From assembly GCA_009792885.1 (NCBI GenBank), contig WMCF01000202.1:280384-344383 (forward strand): 64,000 nucleotides of DNA, in the 5' to 3' direction. Below the pieces are notes generated by a model. It was not told the origin of the DNA. It worked only from the letters and a program-made list of their open reading frames with translations, and did no database searches. Both the position numbers and the translations under genes were made by a program. Shown piece by piece: positions 49,761 to 62,980 of the stretch (positions within the stretch are counted from its first letter, which is position 1; the number at the start of each line of letters is the position of its first letter). Origin of the DNA: Eremophila alpestris peregrina (taxonomy: Eukaryota; Chordata; Aves; Passeriformes; Alaudidae).

Positions 49761-52700
49761 GGGAGAGAGCTTGGGATGGAGCCTGGAGAGGGCTGAGTTT
49801 GGAATGGCAGGGTTTGGGAGAGCAGGGTTCGGGGAGGAATGGATGAGAACAGTGTTTGGGGAGAGCTCAGTTTGGAGGGAGAGCAGAGTTTGGTGATCGT
49901 TTAGGGGGAGCAGAGTTTGGGGAAAGCAGAATTTGGAGAGAGCAGAGTTTGGGAGGGCAGGGTTTGGGAGGGCAGGGTTTGATGAGGGATGGATGGGAAC
50001 AGTGTCCAGGTGAGAAGTGAATCCCTCACCGTGCAGGTGGGAACAGGCAGGGAGCTGTGAGGGAAGGGATGGCTCGGGCAGGAAATGCACAGAACCAGCA
50101 AGGAAAAGGAGAGAAGAAGGGAGGTTTCTCTCGGGCTGGGGCAGGAGCACAAAGCACGGTGTTTGCTGGGGTGGAGGAGTTTGTGGTGCCCCAGAGGACA
50201 GGGGAGGCCGTCCCTGGGCTCTGCTCCCTGCAGCCCGAGGCTGCATTTCCCCAGCCCTCACCCACATCCCACATTTGCCCATTGCCAGGTGTGTGGGAGA
50301 ACTTGGGCAGCCCCAGCCGATGGAATTGTGCCCATTTTCAGGATGTCCCAAGCCCAGCCCGTGCCACACCCCACACTGGGTCACTGTGGGGTGTGACCTG
50401 AATTCCTCTGAGCAGTTTGGGTTTAGCCCCAGGATGTTTCTCAGCACCTTGTGTGCATGGCAGTGAAGCTCCTCACAAACTTTGTGGCCTTTTAGTTATT
50501 TTATGGCATTCACAAGTCCTGGCCTGCAACTGGCAACCAACTCCTGCCTCTAAAATAGTTTTCTCTCCAATTAATTTAATTTATCTGCCTTATTCTCCTG
50601 TCATCCTCTGTCTCAAGGGCCAGTCCAAAGAAGAACAGTTGAAGGATTATTTTATTTCCAACATCCCTTCTTGAAAATAACCACTTTTAATAATTTTAAT
50701 AACTTTAATAACCAACAAGGCATTTTCCCTGCCCATTCCTCAGTGTTTGGTTCCTGCAAGTTCTGTGGGAAGATCCAGGAAGTTCTGTGGGAAGTTCTGG
50801 ATTTGTTGGTGGGCTCTGTCAAGTCCCTGAATGATGACACACATCAATAAATTGTGTTTGTTTTGCTCTGCAGTGGGGTTACGGAGACCAAGAGTGACCA
50901 GGCCCTGGTTGGGGTCCAGAATTATTTGGAGGTAGGTCCTTGCTAATCCTGTTGTCATGAAGATGAAGCTCTTAGGGCCACATTGTTCAGCTCCAGGAAT
51001 GACCAGGGGTAAATGTGATGTGGACATTCAATAAAACTGGCAGAGTGCTAAACACTGTAAAGCTCAAAACAAAATATTTAAAGTCATTATACAGATTCTG
51101 ACCTTAAAAAGGTGTGAACCCTTCAGTGAGATTTGGTTGAGCCCAGATCTGACTCTGAGAGCCTCTGGCCCACCTGAGCTTTGTCAGGACTTGTGGCTTT
51201 GCCTCCCCTTGTCCTTAGAACTGCCTCAGTTCTGCTTCATGTCCAGTTCCTTCATGGATTTAGCAGCTGGATGCTGTCTCCTCCCAGGAGAGGATGTCCC
51301 TGACAGAGGTTTTCACAACAAAGCACAGCAGGATGTCCATTGTTCTCTGCTGCTTCCATTTCATTTTTTGTTGGAGTTCTGTTATTCTGGGGGGGAGAAA
51401 AGTTCTGATGCTGTTATCCCTGCACTGCTCCCAGGGATTCCCTTGGCCCTGGCAGTGGTTTGAGGGTGCCAGGTGCTGTTTGGGCTTGCAGTGAGTGTGA
51501 ACAGGAGTGTAAAAACCCCATTTTTACACCCAGGAGTAGAAAATGGGTCGCCTGAGCCTCGCAATCCAATTGTGAATTAAAATTGCAAATTAATTACAAG
51601 CTGCTGTTGAGCTGCTGAGCCTGGTGCAGGGCAGGAATCAAAAGGAAGCTGAATTATTTCTCTTGGAAGATAAGAGGCTGTTGAAGAGCTGATTTCTGCA
51701 GGTCAGACCACACCTGGGCATTCACTCTGTCACTCATTTGTGGTCAGTCTGTCTGACCCAAATCACAAATTGCTGGCCAGGAGCAGCCCTGGTGTCCCAC
51801 CCGAGGGACATCCCCACACTCCTGGGGCTGAGAACTCCTGCTGCTCTCACTGCAAAGGGAAGTGTGAGGAATTAGGGCTGGGATCAGAGCTCTCAGGGTG
51901 TGTTCCTGTGGCAGAGAAAGTGTCTAAATGCAGACACTGAAAGAAGAGCCCAAGAGGATTTTCTATCCCATTGATCTGTGTTTATTCTGTCCTCTGAGCC
52001 GTGCAGGGCCCCAGGCTCTGGGCTTGGGGTGAGCCCAGCAGTTGTTGTGCATTACCCCAGTGATGCCTGAACTGGCAGATGGGGAGGGTGGGTGGTTAGA
52101 GGAGAAAAGAAGAGGAGAAAAAGACAAACACGAGCTGATCTGGTGTTGGCTTTTCCCAGTCTCAGCACTTTGCAGGCCAGCTCGGTGCTTTCATGTGGTG
52201 CTCTCCATGCTCTGGGCACTGCTGTGAATATTGGAACCACATGGGAAGCCTCAGAGCAGCTCTAACAGAAAACTTCTGGGGCCTGCAGGAATTCCTCTTC
52301 CTTCCTCCTTTTCTCTGCAGCCTTGAACTTCACTGCTTTCCCCCAAGCCAGGAAGGCAGCAGAAGGGCAGGGCAGAATGAGAGCTGTAATGAGATCCTTA
52401 TTGTGTTCTGAGGATGTTCAGTCTGCAGTTCCAGGCAGGCAAATAACCCTGGGAGGTGCAGGTTTGGTGTTCCAGCAGCTGTCTGGGGGGAATTGGAGCG
52501 GGCTGCTTGCTCCTGTGTCACTTTGTGCTGAGGGAGAGTCTCTGGGCTGGGGCTGAGCTGATCTCTCTGTCCCCCTGTGTCACTGCAAAGCTTTTTCAGC
52601 CCCTGGAGCTGCTCTGTGACAGAGCCCTGTGACTGTCCAGAGGAAATGGAGCCTTGCTTTGGTCCAGAGATACTTGTGGGAGATTTTCATTTCTCTTTGA

Positions 52701-55700
52701 AGAGGGGTGAGCTTTGCTGGCACCTCTTTATTTATTAGAGACAAGTCTTGGAGCACTGGGAGGCCCCACTTGGGCTTGTAGGGCCCAAAGCAAATCCCAG
52801 GCCTTGGTACCCAGATGGAGCTCTGGGATTTGGCTCCCTCCACTTATCCATGCAAGCTTCTCACATCCAGGACTTTGTGCTCTCTCTCAATTCTCATTAA
52901 TGTCTCTCCTGTAAAAAAAGATCTCACTTTTTGCTGTTGCTTGTGGTAAAAACCCACCTGCTTGGGCTCTGCAGAGTTCCCTTCCCTCTCAGGCCTGCCT
53001 GGAACCATCTCCCATTCCCCATTTTGCTGGGAAATGCTGCCCAAACTCATCTTTCCCCTCACAGAGTCCTGTTCTGGCCAGCAGCCCTGTGCTAAGGGCA
53101 GAGATTGTTCCTCATGAAAGGAAAAGGGAGTAGGAGAGGAGAGAAGGGAGAAAGCAGCTCCTTACTATGCAAGGCAGCTCTGGTGCAACCTCCTTCCACC
53201 CTCCTTCAAAAAAAGAGCAAGAAATCCAAACAGACCAAGAGAGCTGCCATCTCCAGCCTCTGTTTTGATAACAATTCCAGTGACGTTGGAGATTGCTTTG
53301 GAAACCTTCTCTTCTAACAAAATCCACATTCTCAGTGTCTCCTTCCTGGCATTCACTTCCATCTCATCCAGCCAACTGCAAATGAGCTGGATTTTTAATT
53401 AGCTTCAGCTGACATAGCACCCAGTGAGTCAGGGATGACTTGCAACCAGGAGCTTGCATGTTATTAATTATTAGAGCACTGTAATTAATGAATTGTGCAG
53501 CTCCCTGGCAGGGCACTGCAGCCCCTGTGGCAGAGGATGAAACCATGGCCAATCCAGCTGCTGGGGAAGAGAAATTCATTTTTCCAAAACATTCCCAGTG
53601 CCTGTAAAGGTCGATGGAAAATCTGGAGGATTTGTTTTTTTCATTCAGACTTCAGGAAGAGAAGTGGCTGAACTTTTGCTCCCCTGCCATGGGTGATGTT
53701 CATCAGGGAAGCCTCCTCTTCCTCCTGTCCCTGCAGCACGGGAGGAGAACTGAGCTGGGAGCAGTAAAAGCAATCTGGAATGTGGATCCATATCACCCTG
53801 GCAGGCAGCAGTGGAAATTCCAGGGTAATTCAGCACTCAGTGAGCAGAGCCTGTTAGAGCTAAATGCAATTAATGCTCTCCCCTGCATCCCTGGCATGTC
53901 TGAGGGATAAACTTGCACCCTGGCTGCTCCAGCAGTGGGGCTGTGTGGAAAAACTCAGGATAAATGCAGCCTGCAGCAGGTGCCAAAGGCAGGATTTCAG
54001 TGTTTGTAGCACCTGCTAAAGAAAAAACAAAACAAAAAAAAAGATGTTTCCTGTGGCTGGAAGGAGGAGCAGAGAGCTGTGAACTCTGAGCACACACAGC
54101 ACAGCCCAGCTCCTTTATTTGCTTCATTTCTTTGGGGCTGGGTGAAATGCTCAGCTCCTGCTCCAGCCCCCAGATGATCCAGGATGGGGACCTGGATTAG
54201 CAGGTGGAGCCTCTGCTCAGATGAAAACTCTGCCTGTTGGAGGGGTTTGGTTTTACTGCAAGGGCAGGAAAAACTGGTCCCTATCCAGGCAATTCCTGCA
54301 TGTAAATAATGCACCTTTTTTGAAATTCAGGGTGGGGGATATGAAGAGATTAAAGTGCACAGGAGCAGCAGGAGGAAACCTTCAGTGCTCAGAGGACTTT
54401 GGATATTCAGATAGGAGATGTTTGCAGAGGTGAAGGGGTCATTTCTGAGCTGCCTGCACAGAGAAGTTCAGCAGTTCAGGAATTCTCTCTTTCAGGAGAT
54501 TACATCCCACCCAGAAGAAATGAAATATTAAAATGGAGGCAGCAGTTGGTAGAATATTATCAGTGTATTTTTGGGTGCCTGTTGTGCTGGAGGAAAAATC
54601 TTTGAGCTTCACCAACTGGGATTTATTTGATGGTGTTGATGGTCACACTCCTCCTTTGGATGCTCAGAAAGGTGGGGAAAATCTGCTGGAGAAGGGCAGC
54701 TGTGAAAAATCCCATTTGTGGAAAGAAAATCCCCAGCCCTGCACCTTTGTGGATTTGCTGGCTGAGCTGAGCAGGGCAAATAACCAGATTTACTTGAGGC
54801 TCTGCTCCTCTTTTCCTCCCCAGTGGGGTTTCCAGTGGAGAACTCCAGTGCTGTGGTGCTCCAGCTTGGCTCCTGTTATCCAGGTGGAGCTGGGATGCAC
54901 TGAGGGACCCAAGCACTGCACCTCAGCCTGGAGCCAAAAAAAGAGGATGTTTTCCATGTTCTCTCCTCTTGTCTCTCTCAGCTCTTGTTCCCACTGGCTG
55001 GTTTTTGTCTGCTGAGGAAGGAGGGGGAGAAAAGGGAGAGGGAGGGAGGAGCCAGCAAAACCCAAACATCTCTGGAGAAACTTTGCTCTTAAAAAATCAG
55101 CTCCTGCTCTCAGACAAATTGCTGAGGCACAAGCCAAGGTCTGCTGCAGGAAACGATTTCATTTCTGTCTGCTCCTCTCTGCTTGGGGGTGATAAATACA
55201 GATTCTTTTTTTCCACTGTTAATTGTAGCCACATGTGAACTCCAAATGGAAGGATTAGGAAGGGGGAAAAAATCCGTTTGGTTGTGTTTCCCAGGCCTCC
55301 CCCTGCAGCTTGGTTACATGTTTCTCTACCTCCCTGTGCATTTTCATGGAACATTTGTGAGAGCTCAGAACCCTGACTGCTCCAGCAGGAGTCTGGAAGG
55401 TATTTGTGAGTCAGCAATTCGAGCTTTACTGACTCTTGTACCCAACTAAAATCCAATAAAAACCGCTGGGCTCAGTGCTTGGGAGTGGGGATGGGAAGGA
55501 GAAGGAAACTTTGAGTAATTCCTCTGGTTGATTCTGCCTTCTTTTGTGGTTTTTCACTCTCTCAGATGTTTCACTGATTCCCTGTAGTAGTTTTCACTGG
55601 ATTTTCTGTCTGGGGCCTGGGGTTTGGGTTGAAATGGGCTGAATTGGGGATCCTCTGCCTTTTTCCTCCCCTCACTCAATGACACAAAGCAGAGGGTAAA

Positions 55701-58700
55701 GAGATGAGTATTTTCACTTTGCTTTGTGCACTTAAGGAGCCTCACATGACACAAAGCAGAGCTTAGAGAGATGGATAGTCAGGTTTGACTTTACTTTGTG
55801 CACCTGAGGAAGCTCTCATGGCATTTTGGGTGCTGTGAGGTGATTTCGGGGCAGAAGCTGAGACACCACTGCTTTGAGGAGAAATGCCCCCAAACAGCCT
55901 CCTGTCCATCACCTCCTTTCCACCCACAGTAACCCCAGGCCCCTCTGGGAGCAGCCCAGGGCTGTGCCCAGCCAGGAGGAGGAGGTTTTTGCTGCCCTGC
56001 TGCCCTGTGTGTGTTGCAGGAGGCAGCAGAGAAGCTGAAGCCCAGCGCTCCCATCCGGTTCCACATCTCGAGCCGCACGGACAGCGGCGTGCACGCGCTG
56101 GCCAACGCCGCACACCTGGACATCCTCAGGGCCCCAGGCAAGGCCCCTTTCACTGCCCAGCAGCTCGTGGGGGCCCTCAACCACCACCTCAGGCCTGAGC
56201 CCATCCGGTGAGTCCCTGCAGGGGCAGAAATCCTTCATTTGGGGGTTTGTTTGGAGTGGTTTTGGTCAGAAATGATCCCCCTTCGTGCACAGGTTGTGTT
56301 TCCTCCTGGTTTCTGTCACATCACTCCCTTGATGTGTTTCTGCTGGTGGCCTGGCACTTTAAAATCAGCTGGTGTTGCTGAGGGATCATGCTGGCAGCCC
56401 CAAAAAAGAGGAGTTGTGGCAGTTTGGTGTCACCATGTAAGGGCTGGATCCCCTGTTATTGCTCCTTGGGGAATGTTCAGGTTTTCATGGAATAAGCTGT
56501 CCCAGAGGGCTAAAAGTGCTGATGGGTGCTCAGACAGATCCCTCACAGCCAGGTTTGTGAGACTGAATCCAAGAACAAGCAGATTTGCTGTTTTGAGCCT
56601 GAGAGCATCTCCACCAGGAGCCAGGAGTGGGGAATGTTCTGTTTCACTCTGAGTTCTGCCAGGTGCCTTTGTGGGGCTGAAACCTGATAACTGAGCAGGG
56701 CTGAGCCTGAGCCTGAGTCCATCAGCTTTTCCTGCTCCCCAAGGCTGAACCTTCCCAAAATGGCTTCATTTGCCTCCCATTAGCAGAGGGTGACAGGCCT
56801 GAGCCTGCACATCCTCATCCCTCATCCTTCCCTCTGGAAAAATCCCAGTGCCAGGAGGAGGAATTCTCTGAGAACCCCTCTGAGCTTTGATGTGGCTGCA
56901 GGCAGGGGCTGAAGGAGAAGAGGGATCTTTGTGAGAACACATTGTTGGAGCTTGGAAGGGAAACAGAATTCCAGGCTGGCTGAGTCAAACCCCTCTTTGT
57001 GGCCTGATGGTCACTGCTCTGTCTCTAAACTAAGAACACATTTGAAAGGATCCTGTGCCCCAAAAACCAGAGAATATTTCAGACCTGGAGAGGTTTTAGG
57101 GCTCTGCTGTCCTTGGAGTGGGCCTGGCAGTGTGGGAGTCTCACACCTCCTGTTTCTGGTTTTGTAACTGCACAGGAAAAGTTGTCTGAGTGACAAGGCA
57201 GAGCTGGGATTCCTCCCACCTCCTGCAGATTGGCTTGTAGGTGCTGTAGTCACTGGAGAGAGCAGGATGATTTCTTGCCTCATACTTTGCCATTTCTAGT
57301 TAAATGTCTTGGGGCTTTTTTTTCCCTTTGATCTCAACATTCAGGCTGTGTTGGAAAGGTAAAAAAATGCCACAGTTCTTTATTTACCATCATTCACCCA
57401 TTTTTACAAATGGGATCTCAGCAGGGTCTGAAATGCAGCTGCTGGAGAAAATTCTGGAAGAACATTCCTGGCTAAAAGGAACAATTGCCACAGGAAAAGC
57501 TGCAGTGAGCAGAAATGAGCTCCTCTGAAAGAATCTTTCTGGAAGGATGGTTATTTAATCAAAACCACACAAGTGTTAACAGAAGGAGCTCCAGACAGGC
57601 TGTGTGCCTGTGGAGGCATGCAGACACAGGGAAATAAATGTCATCATTTTATTCTTGTGTTTAGAGGAGGCTGGAGGTCCTGGCTCCAAACCCCACTGCA
57701 GGCCTGGAGGATGGAGTTTGCATTTCTCCTGATGGTTTATAGCAGTGCAGCAATCCCTGGGCTTGTTTTTGCAAATCTTGGTGGCTCAGCTTTCATTTCT
57801 CCCTCTGTGGTCTGAGCCAGGGGAGGGCTGAGAGCCAGAGGCACTTGAGCTGGCAAAAAATCCCCAGAGCACCAACCTTCTTTAAAGTAAATAAAGACAT
57901 TTGTGGTCCCAAATCTGTCCTGGGTTTTTTGGCTGCCCTGGCTCCTTTCTCCTCTCTAAATTCCAAAGGCAGGAAGGCAAAACAGCAGGAGAAAAACTCC
58001 CTTCTAAGGAGAGGTCTGCTCTGAAGCAGCACCTGCAGGGGTTGTGGCTCTGTGCTGGGTTTTTCCTGCAGGATTGAGAGCACCAGAACTCTGGGATAAG
58101 GGAGAGGCACATCCAGTCCATGAGGACACTTTGGGAGAGGGGCAGGAACTCAAGGAAGCTCCATTTCCTTCCTGGACAGGGAGAATTCTGTGGGGCAGCC
58201 CCTGTGCCCTCCTCTCTGCTCCCAGGCTGTGTGTGGTGGGGATTTCTGGTTTGGAGGAACAGGGAAATGTCTCCCTGCTGCTGCAGAAGGAAACTGGGAA
58301 GCTCAACTGCCTGGAGAGCTCCTTCTTGGGTCTCTTGGGGTCGGTGGGAGATGAGGGGACGTGCAGGGAATGGCTTTTGGGGCTGTACAAGAGCCTGGCC
58401 AGGCCTGCACCCAGGGGGGACCCAAAGTGGCACAAAAGGGACCCAAAATGGCACCAAATGGACCCCAAATGGCACAAAAGGGACCCCAAATGGCACAAAA
58501 TGGGCCCAAAATGGCACCAGATGGGCACATTGACCCACATTCACCCTGTCACCTTGTGTCCCCTGTGTCCCACAGCATCCTCAGTGCCCAGAGAGTGCCC
58601 AGCTCCTTCCATGCCCGTTTCTGTGCCCTCTCCAGGACCTACGTTTACAGGCTGCTGCTGGGCTGTGCCCACCACTCCCAGATCCCCGTGTTTGAGAGGG

Positions 58701-61700
58701 ATCTGTGCTGGGCCCCTGCAGGAGGGTGAGTCCATCTCCTTCCTCTGCAAGGCAAATCTGGGGTTTGGTGCTGGGGGGGGGATCAGGGGGGATTTTTTGG
58801 CTCTGCACAACTCCCTGACTGCCCCAGGCTGGGCTCTGGGACTGAGAGCAGGGACAGGAGGAGAGGGAGGGGCCTGAAGCTGTCCCAGGAGGGGTTTGAG
58901 TTGGACATCAGGAGGGATTTCCCCATGGAAAGGGTTGGGAAATGTGGGAATTGCTGCCCAGGGAGGGATCGGAGCTCCCATCCCTGAGGGCGTCCCAGGA
59001 ACACCCAGAGCTCTGGGCTGGGAACAAGGTCACGGGCTGGACTCTGATCCTGGAGGGATTTTCCAGCAATCCTGGGATTCCATGGCAGGCTGGGCTTTTG
59101 TGGGTTTGATCCCTGGGGTTTGAGCCTGGTGTAAATCATTGGGGATTGAGCCTGATTTAATTCTTTGGGGTTTGAGCCTGGCTCAATTCCTTGGGGTTTG
59201 AGTTTGATTTAATTCCTTGGGGTGTGAGTTTGATTTCATTCCTTGGGGTGTGAGTTTGATTTAATTCCTTGGGGTGTGAGTTTGATTTAATTCCTTGGGG
59301 TTTGAGTTTGATTTAATTCCTCGGGGTTTGAGTTTGATTTAATCCCTCGTGGTTTGAGTTTGATTTCATTCCCCCCGTGCTGTGTGTGGCTGCAGCCCCC
59401 TGGACATCCCAGCCATGAGGGAGGGGGCCCAGTTCCTGCTGGGCACCCACGACTTCAGCACGTTCCGCTCGCTGAGCGCCGAGGCAGAGGCACAGAGCCC
59501 TGTCAGGACCCTGCTGCAGCTGCAGGTGCAGCCTGCCCCGGGCTTCCTGGCACACCACTACCTGCACAGGTGAGAGCCCAGCCCTGCTGCTCCCTGCAAA
59601 CTGCTTCCCTTGCTTTGGGGGGGGGGGTTTGGGGTTTGATTTCCTGCCTTTGCACTATTTCCTTCCCTTGCTTTGGGGGGTTTGGGGGTTGATTTCCTGC
59701 CTTTGCATCATTCCCTGTGGTTTTGGGCTCATTTTGGTGGCTAAAAACCACCTCTGTCAAGGGACTGGGGTTGGTTTTTTCCCTCCTCTTTGCCTAAAAA
59801 ATTGGGAATAGAGGGAAGAACACCCAGCCAAGGCCTGGGTCAGTGCTGCAGATCCCTCCCAGTTCAAACCAGTAACTCTCACTGCCTTCCCAGGGGAGGC
59901 TGATGGAGGGAAATCCAATATTCCTCAATCATTGCATAAACAAAAAGAGTTGAGGATCAGGTTCTTTCAGGGCCAGGTCTTGCAAGTATTGAAATGAAGT
60001 GGCTGAATTAAGCAGAAATTGGAGGTTTTTTTCCCAGAAAGATCCTGGGGATTTATCACCTGCACATGGGGTTTGTTTTCCTGCTGTGTTCTCTCTCTCA
60101 GAGAGAGGAAGCAACCCTAAAAAAAATGGGGAAAAACCCCAGCAAGCTCCTTCCTGCTGGGATATTTTGGTTTTGGTGACACAGGAAGCCAAACCTGTGT
60201 TTTATTGTGAGTAGTTTTTATAATTTATTGCTATAAATTCACTTTTAAGCGAATTTCAGACTTTTCTTCACTTTTAGGGAAGAGTTGTGTCCCAACAAAG
60301 CTCTCAGGTGTCCCAGGGGCTGTTTCAGCTTAATTAGGGCACTGCAGGTTAATTACCCTCATTCATCTGTGACTTGGGGGTTAAAAAACACTTGAAATTT
60401 GATTTAAATGCCTTTTTTTTTTTCTTTTTTTTAGGGGATTGGAGTTCTGGGAGGTGAAGGTCAAGGGCAGATCTTTCCTTTACAAACAGGTACTGCCTGG
60501 AGCAAGACCCAAAGTTCTGTGCTGCCACTGTAAAACTGGAATATTCCAGCAAAGTTCCAGCTGTGTGACACTCACAGGGAATCAGCTGGATAAGTGTCTG
60601 GGCTCTTCCCTTGATACAAAATCTCCTCAATTTGTGCCTAAAACCCTCAGAAAATGGTGTGGGACAATGGAAAAATTGTGTTTTCCACCATCTCTGCCCT
60701 TGCAGTGGTAAAACTTCTGTTTCATGTTGGTTTGAGCCCAGCAGAAGCTGCCTGGAATTTCACTTTTTTTTTGCTGCACAAACTCCAGGAATTCTCCCTC
60801 TGCCATGAAACTCCCCTGGATTGATTCTCTTGGAAATAATTCCAAAGGGAAAAATGAGGAGGGAAATTCTAATTAGTGACACTGCAGAGTCCAGAGCTGG
60901 ATGTGGATATTTTTTGTGGAAACCTGGAGGCTCCAAGGCTGTGGATATTTGGGATGAGGGCCTTGAATCTGCTTTTTCCTGGCTGATTCCCAGCGTGGAG
61001 ATCAGCTGGGAATTCACATTCAGAGTGGTGGCATGCAATGACCTCTAGTGAGGGTGGATAAAATAACACAGGCAGGGTTTGAGCTGCTGGGAGAGTCCTG
61101 GGCACTCCCAGATCCCAGAATCTCAACTCATAACCCTCCTTTTAATGTTTAATGCTCATGGAATTTATGGGTTTCCCCCACTGTTCCTTTCATCTTTCAA
61201 TATTCAGTTTAATTTATCAGCAAACCCAGGGTTTGTTTGTAAAGGCAAATTTCTTCTTTTCCATCCACCAACCAGTGGAACCCTTCCCATTGTTGCTTTT
61301 CTCTCTCAGTGCTGGTTTTACCTGGTTCTATCTCTTTTTACCTGGTTTTACCTGGTGTTACCTGATTTTACCTGGTTCTATCTGGTTTTACCTGGTTTAA
61401 CCTGGATTTATCAGGGGTTACCTGGTTTTACCTGGGGTTACCTGGTTTTACCTGGTTCTATCTGTTTTCACCTGGTTCTATCTATTTTTCCCTGTTTTTA
61501 CCTGGATTTAGCAGGTGTCCCCTGGATTTCTCTCCACGCAGGTCCCTCAGTGACAGCTCTGTCTCTCCCCCCAGGTCAGGAGGATGGTGGGGGCTCTGGT
61601 GGCCGTGGGCCAGGGGAAGTTTTCCCCCCAGCACATCCAGGAGCTGCTGGAGCTGAGGGATGCCCGGGCTTTCCCCCCTCAGGCCATGGCCCCAGCCTCG

Positions 61701-62425
61701 GGGCTGTTCCTGCAGGCTGTGGAGTTCAGCCAGGCAGGTGGGTCAGGGGAAACAAAAACCTCTGTGAACATTTAATGCTTTTTATTTTATTGAGGATTGA
61801 GACAGAGACATGTCCAGCTCTCCCTTCCCAGTTTGTGAGTACAGCAAAGGTAAGAAGGCTTTTAGGAGCTGAGGATGCCTCAGAAACAAGGGCAGGGAAT
61901 TTGAGCTCTAAATTCTCTTTATTTTTTTATTATAATTTATAAAAGCCTTCTTACCTTTACAATTTCCCACCCAGTTCTGCAGCCCCAGATCTCCATCCCA
62001 GGCTGGGGCAGGGGAAGGTGCCCAGGGCAGGGGTGGAATGGGATGAGCTTTGCCCTCCCAAAACCTTTCCATGATCAACAATTTGAGGTTTTTTAGCCTA
62101 AAAAAAAAAGCAGGAGAGATTTGCAGGATCAGCAAATGGAAATTGGGCATTTTTGGCAAGGGCTGAGCTGGGGGTGATGAGAGCCCAGGAAATGTGGGCA
62201 CAAAGCTCCTTTCACCCCCTGAGAGCCCAGCAGGGCCAGGTGGAAGGGACAGAGGGGAGCTGGAGCCCAGGGGCAGCTGCTGCTCTTGTGGCTGTGCCTG
62301 CCCTGGGGAGGGGCTGGGCAGCTCCAGGTGCTCCTGAGCCTCCCTGCATCAATCCATGTTCTGTTCCTGCTCTGCCCTCAGATCTGGCTGTCCCTGCAGA
62401 AGAGGAGCTCTGTGGGCTCAGCTGA
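49644..62425 (+). CDS. PUSL1: tRNA pseudouridine synthase-like 1 (PUSL1), TruA family, 8 exons
   Basis: TruA-family enzymes isomerise uridine to pseudouridine in tRNA; this member's exact target is not shown by the sequence. Exons: 49644-49702, 50874-50931, 56020-56207, 58576-58725, 59396-59569, 60435-60489, 61575-61737, 62382-62425. Introns are GT-AG, phases agree, and the join gives 296 residues (human about 303, from memory). The ATG has a strong context (GCCATGG). Visible marks are RYLVFFQYFGTRYSGV at the N-terminus, the catalytic motif RTDSGVHA at residues 58-65 with nucleophile Asp60, SFHARFCALSRTYVYRLLLG in exon 4, the LLGTHDFSTFRS block in exon 5, FWEVKVKGRSFLYKQVRRMV across exons 6-7 and SGLFLQAVEFSQA near the end. 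The last exon adds 14 codons ending LCGLS. Confidence 0.96.
49703..50873 (+). other. PUSL1: PUSL1 intron 1
   Basis: This noncoding stretch begins with short repeats of GGGAGAGCAGAGTTTGG type (about 49790-50000). Nothing else is recognised. Confidence 0.7.
50932..56019 (+). other. PUSL1: PUSL1 intron 2 (5.1 kb)
   Basis: No exon or known element is recognised. The sequence is less GC-rich and less minisatellite-rich than the ACAP3 introns. An AT-rich homeodomain-like cluster (TTATTAATTATTAGAGCACT, GTAATTAATGAATTG) lies at about 53460-53500. Confidence 0.7.
56208..58575 (+). other. PUSL1: PUSL1 intron 3
   Basis: No exon is recognised. A short minisatellite of GGGACCCAAAATGGCACMAA type spans about 58420-58525. 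It resembles, in reverse complement, the GTGCCCATTTTGGGTCC units at 12550 and 15130. Confidence 0.7.
58870..59085 (+). mobile_element. CR1 LINE fragment in PUSL1 intron 4
   Basis: GGACATCAGGAGGGATTTCC, TGCTGCCCAGGGAGGGATCG, GGTCACGGGCTGGACTCTGA and TGGAGGGATTTTCCAGCAAT follow the order of the CR1 3' region. Confidence 0.8.
59130..59378 (+). repeat. 26-27 bp minisatellite abutting the PUSL1 exon 5 acceptor
   Basis: About nine units of CCTTGGGGTTTGAGTTTGAT, TTAATT type run to within 20 bp of the exon 5 splice site (AG at 59394-59395). Confidence 0.93.
59570..60434 (+). other. PUSL1: PUSL1 intron 5
   Basis: A duplicated GATTTCCTGCCTTTGCA block lies at about 59635-59710. No coding sequence is recognised. 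Confidence 0.7.
60490..61310 (+). other. PUSL1: PUSL1 intron 6, first part
   Basis: No exon or known element is recognised before the repeat that starts at about 61311. Confidence 0.65.
61311..61520 (+). repeat. About 11-bp minisatellite CCTGGTTTTA before PUSL1 exon 7
   Basis: About 18 units of CCTGGTTTTA, CCTGGTTCTAT or CCTGGGGTTA occur. Together they form a T-rich tract ending about 50 bp before the exon 7 acceptor. Confidence 0.93.
61738..62381 (+). other. PUSL1: PUSL1 intron 7
   Basis: The intron contains an imperfect inverted pair around AGGTAAGAAGGCTTTTA (61847) and AAAAGCCTTCTTACCTTTA (61942), which could form a hairpin. No exon is recognised. Confidence 0.6.
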
Positions 62426-62952
62426 GAGGAGCTGAAAGGAGCTGAGAGAAGCTGAAAGGAGCTGAAAGGAGCCTTGTGCCTGGGCTGGGAATTGGCACAG
62501 CCCTGATCCTGTGCTGCAGGAGCTGCTGCCTCTGCCCAAAGGAAAACCCTTCCTGTGCTGCTGGCCCCTCTCTGAGCTGCAGGAAGGGCTGGGGGTGGCT
62601 GCTTCTGCTGTTTTGGGGTGTTTTTTGCTGCTGTGGGCTGTGTGGGAGGGAGGCAGCTGAGAGCAGAACGTGCAGCATTTCCTCCTCTGCAGCCCTGGGT
62701 GAGCTGGGTTTGTCTGAGGAGGGATTGACAGAAACAGCCTTTGGGACTGCTCAGGATTTTCCTCTCCCCATCTCCCAGCACCTTTGTGATTTCATCCTTC
62801 AGCTCTTTGTGGTGGTGTCCCTCTCCCAGGGCATCAGCAGGGAGCAGGGAGTTTTTATTTTATTTTTTTTTTAATTTTTATTTTGTTTTATTTTTATGTT
62901 ATTTTTTATTTTGTTTTATTTTAACCACTCAGCTCTGCCTGCTTGCCCAGGC

Positions 62953-62963
62953 AATAAAATAAA
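62953..62963 (+). promoter_or_regulatory. PUSL1: PUSL1 poly(A) signals (two overlapping AATAAA)
   Basis: AATAAA at 62953-62958 and 62958-62963 lie about 530 bp after the stop, followed by a GT/T-rich downstream element. The 3' UTR in between carries GAGCTGAAAGGAGCTGAGAG repeats (62405-62470) and a T-rich tract at 62850-62930. Confidence 0.75.
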
Positions 62964-62980
62964 CATTGTGGGTTTTTTCC

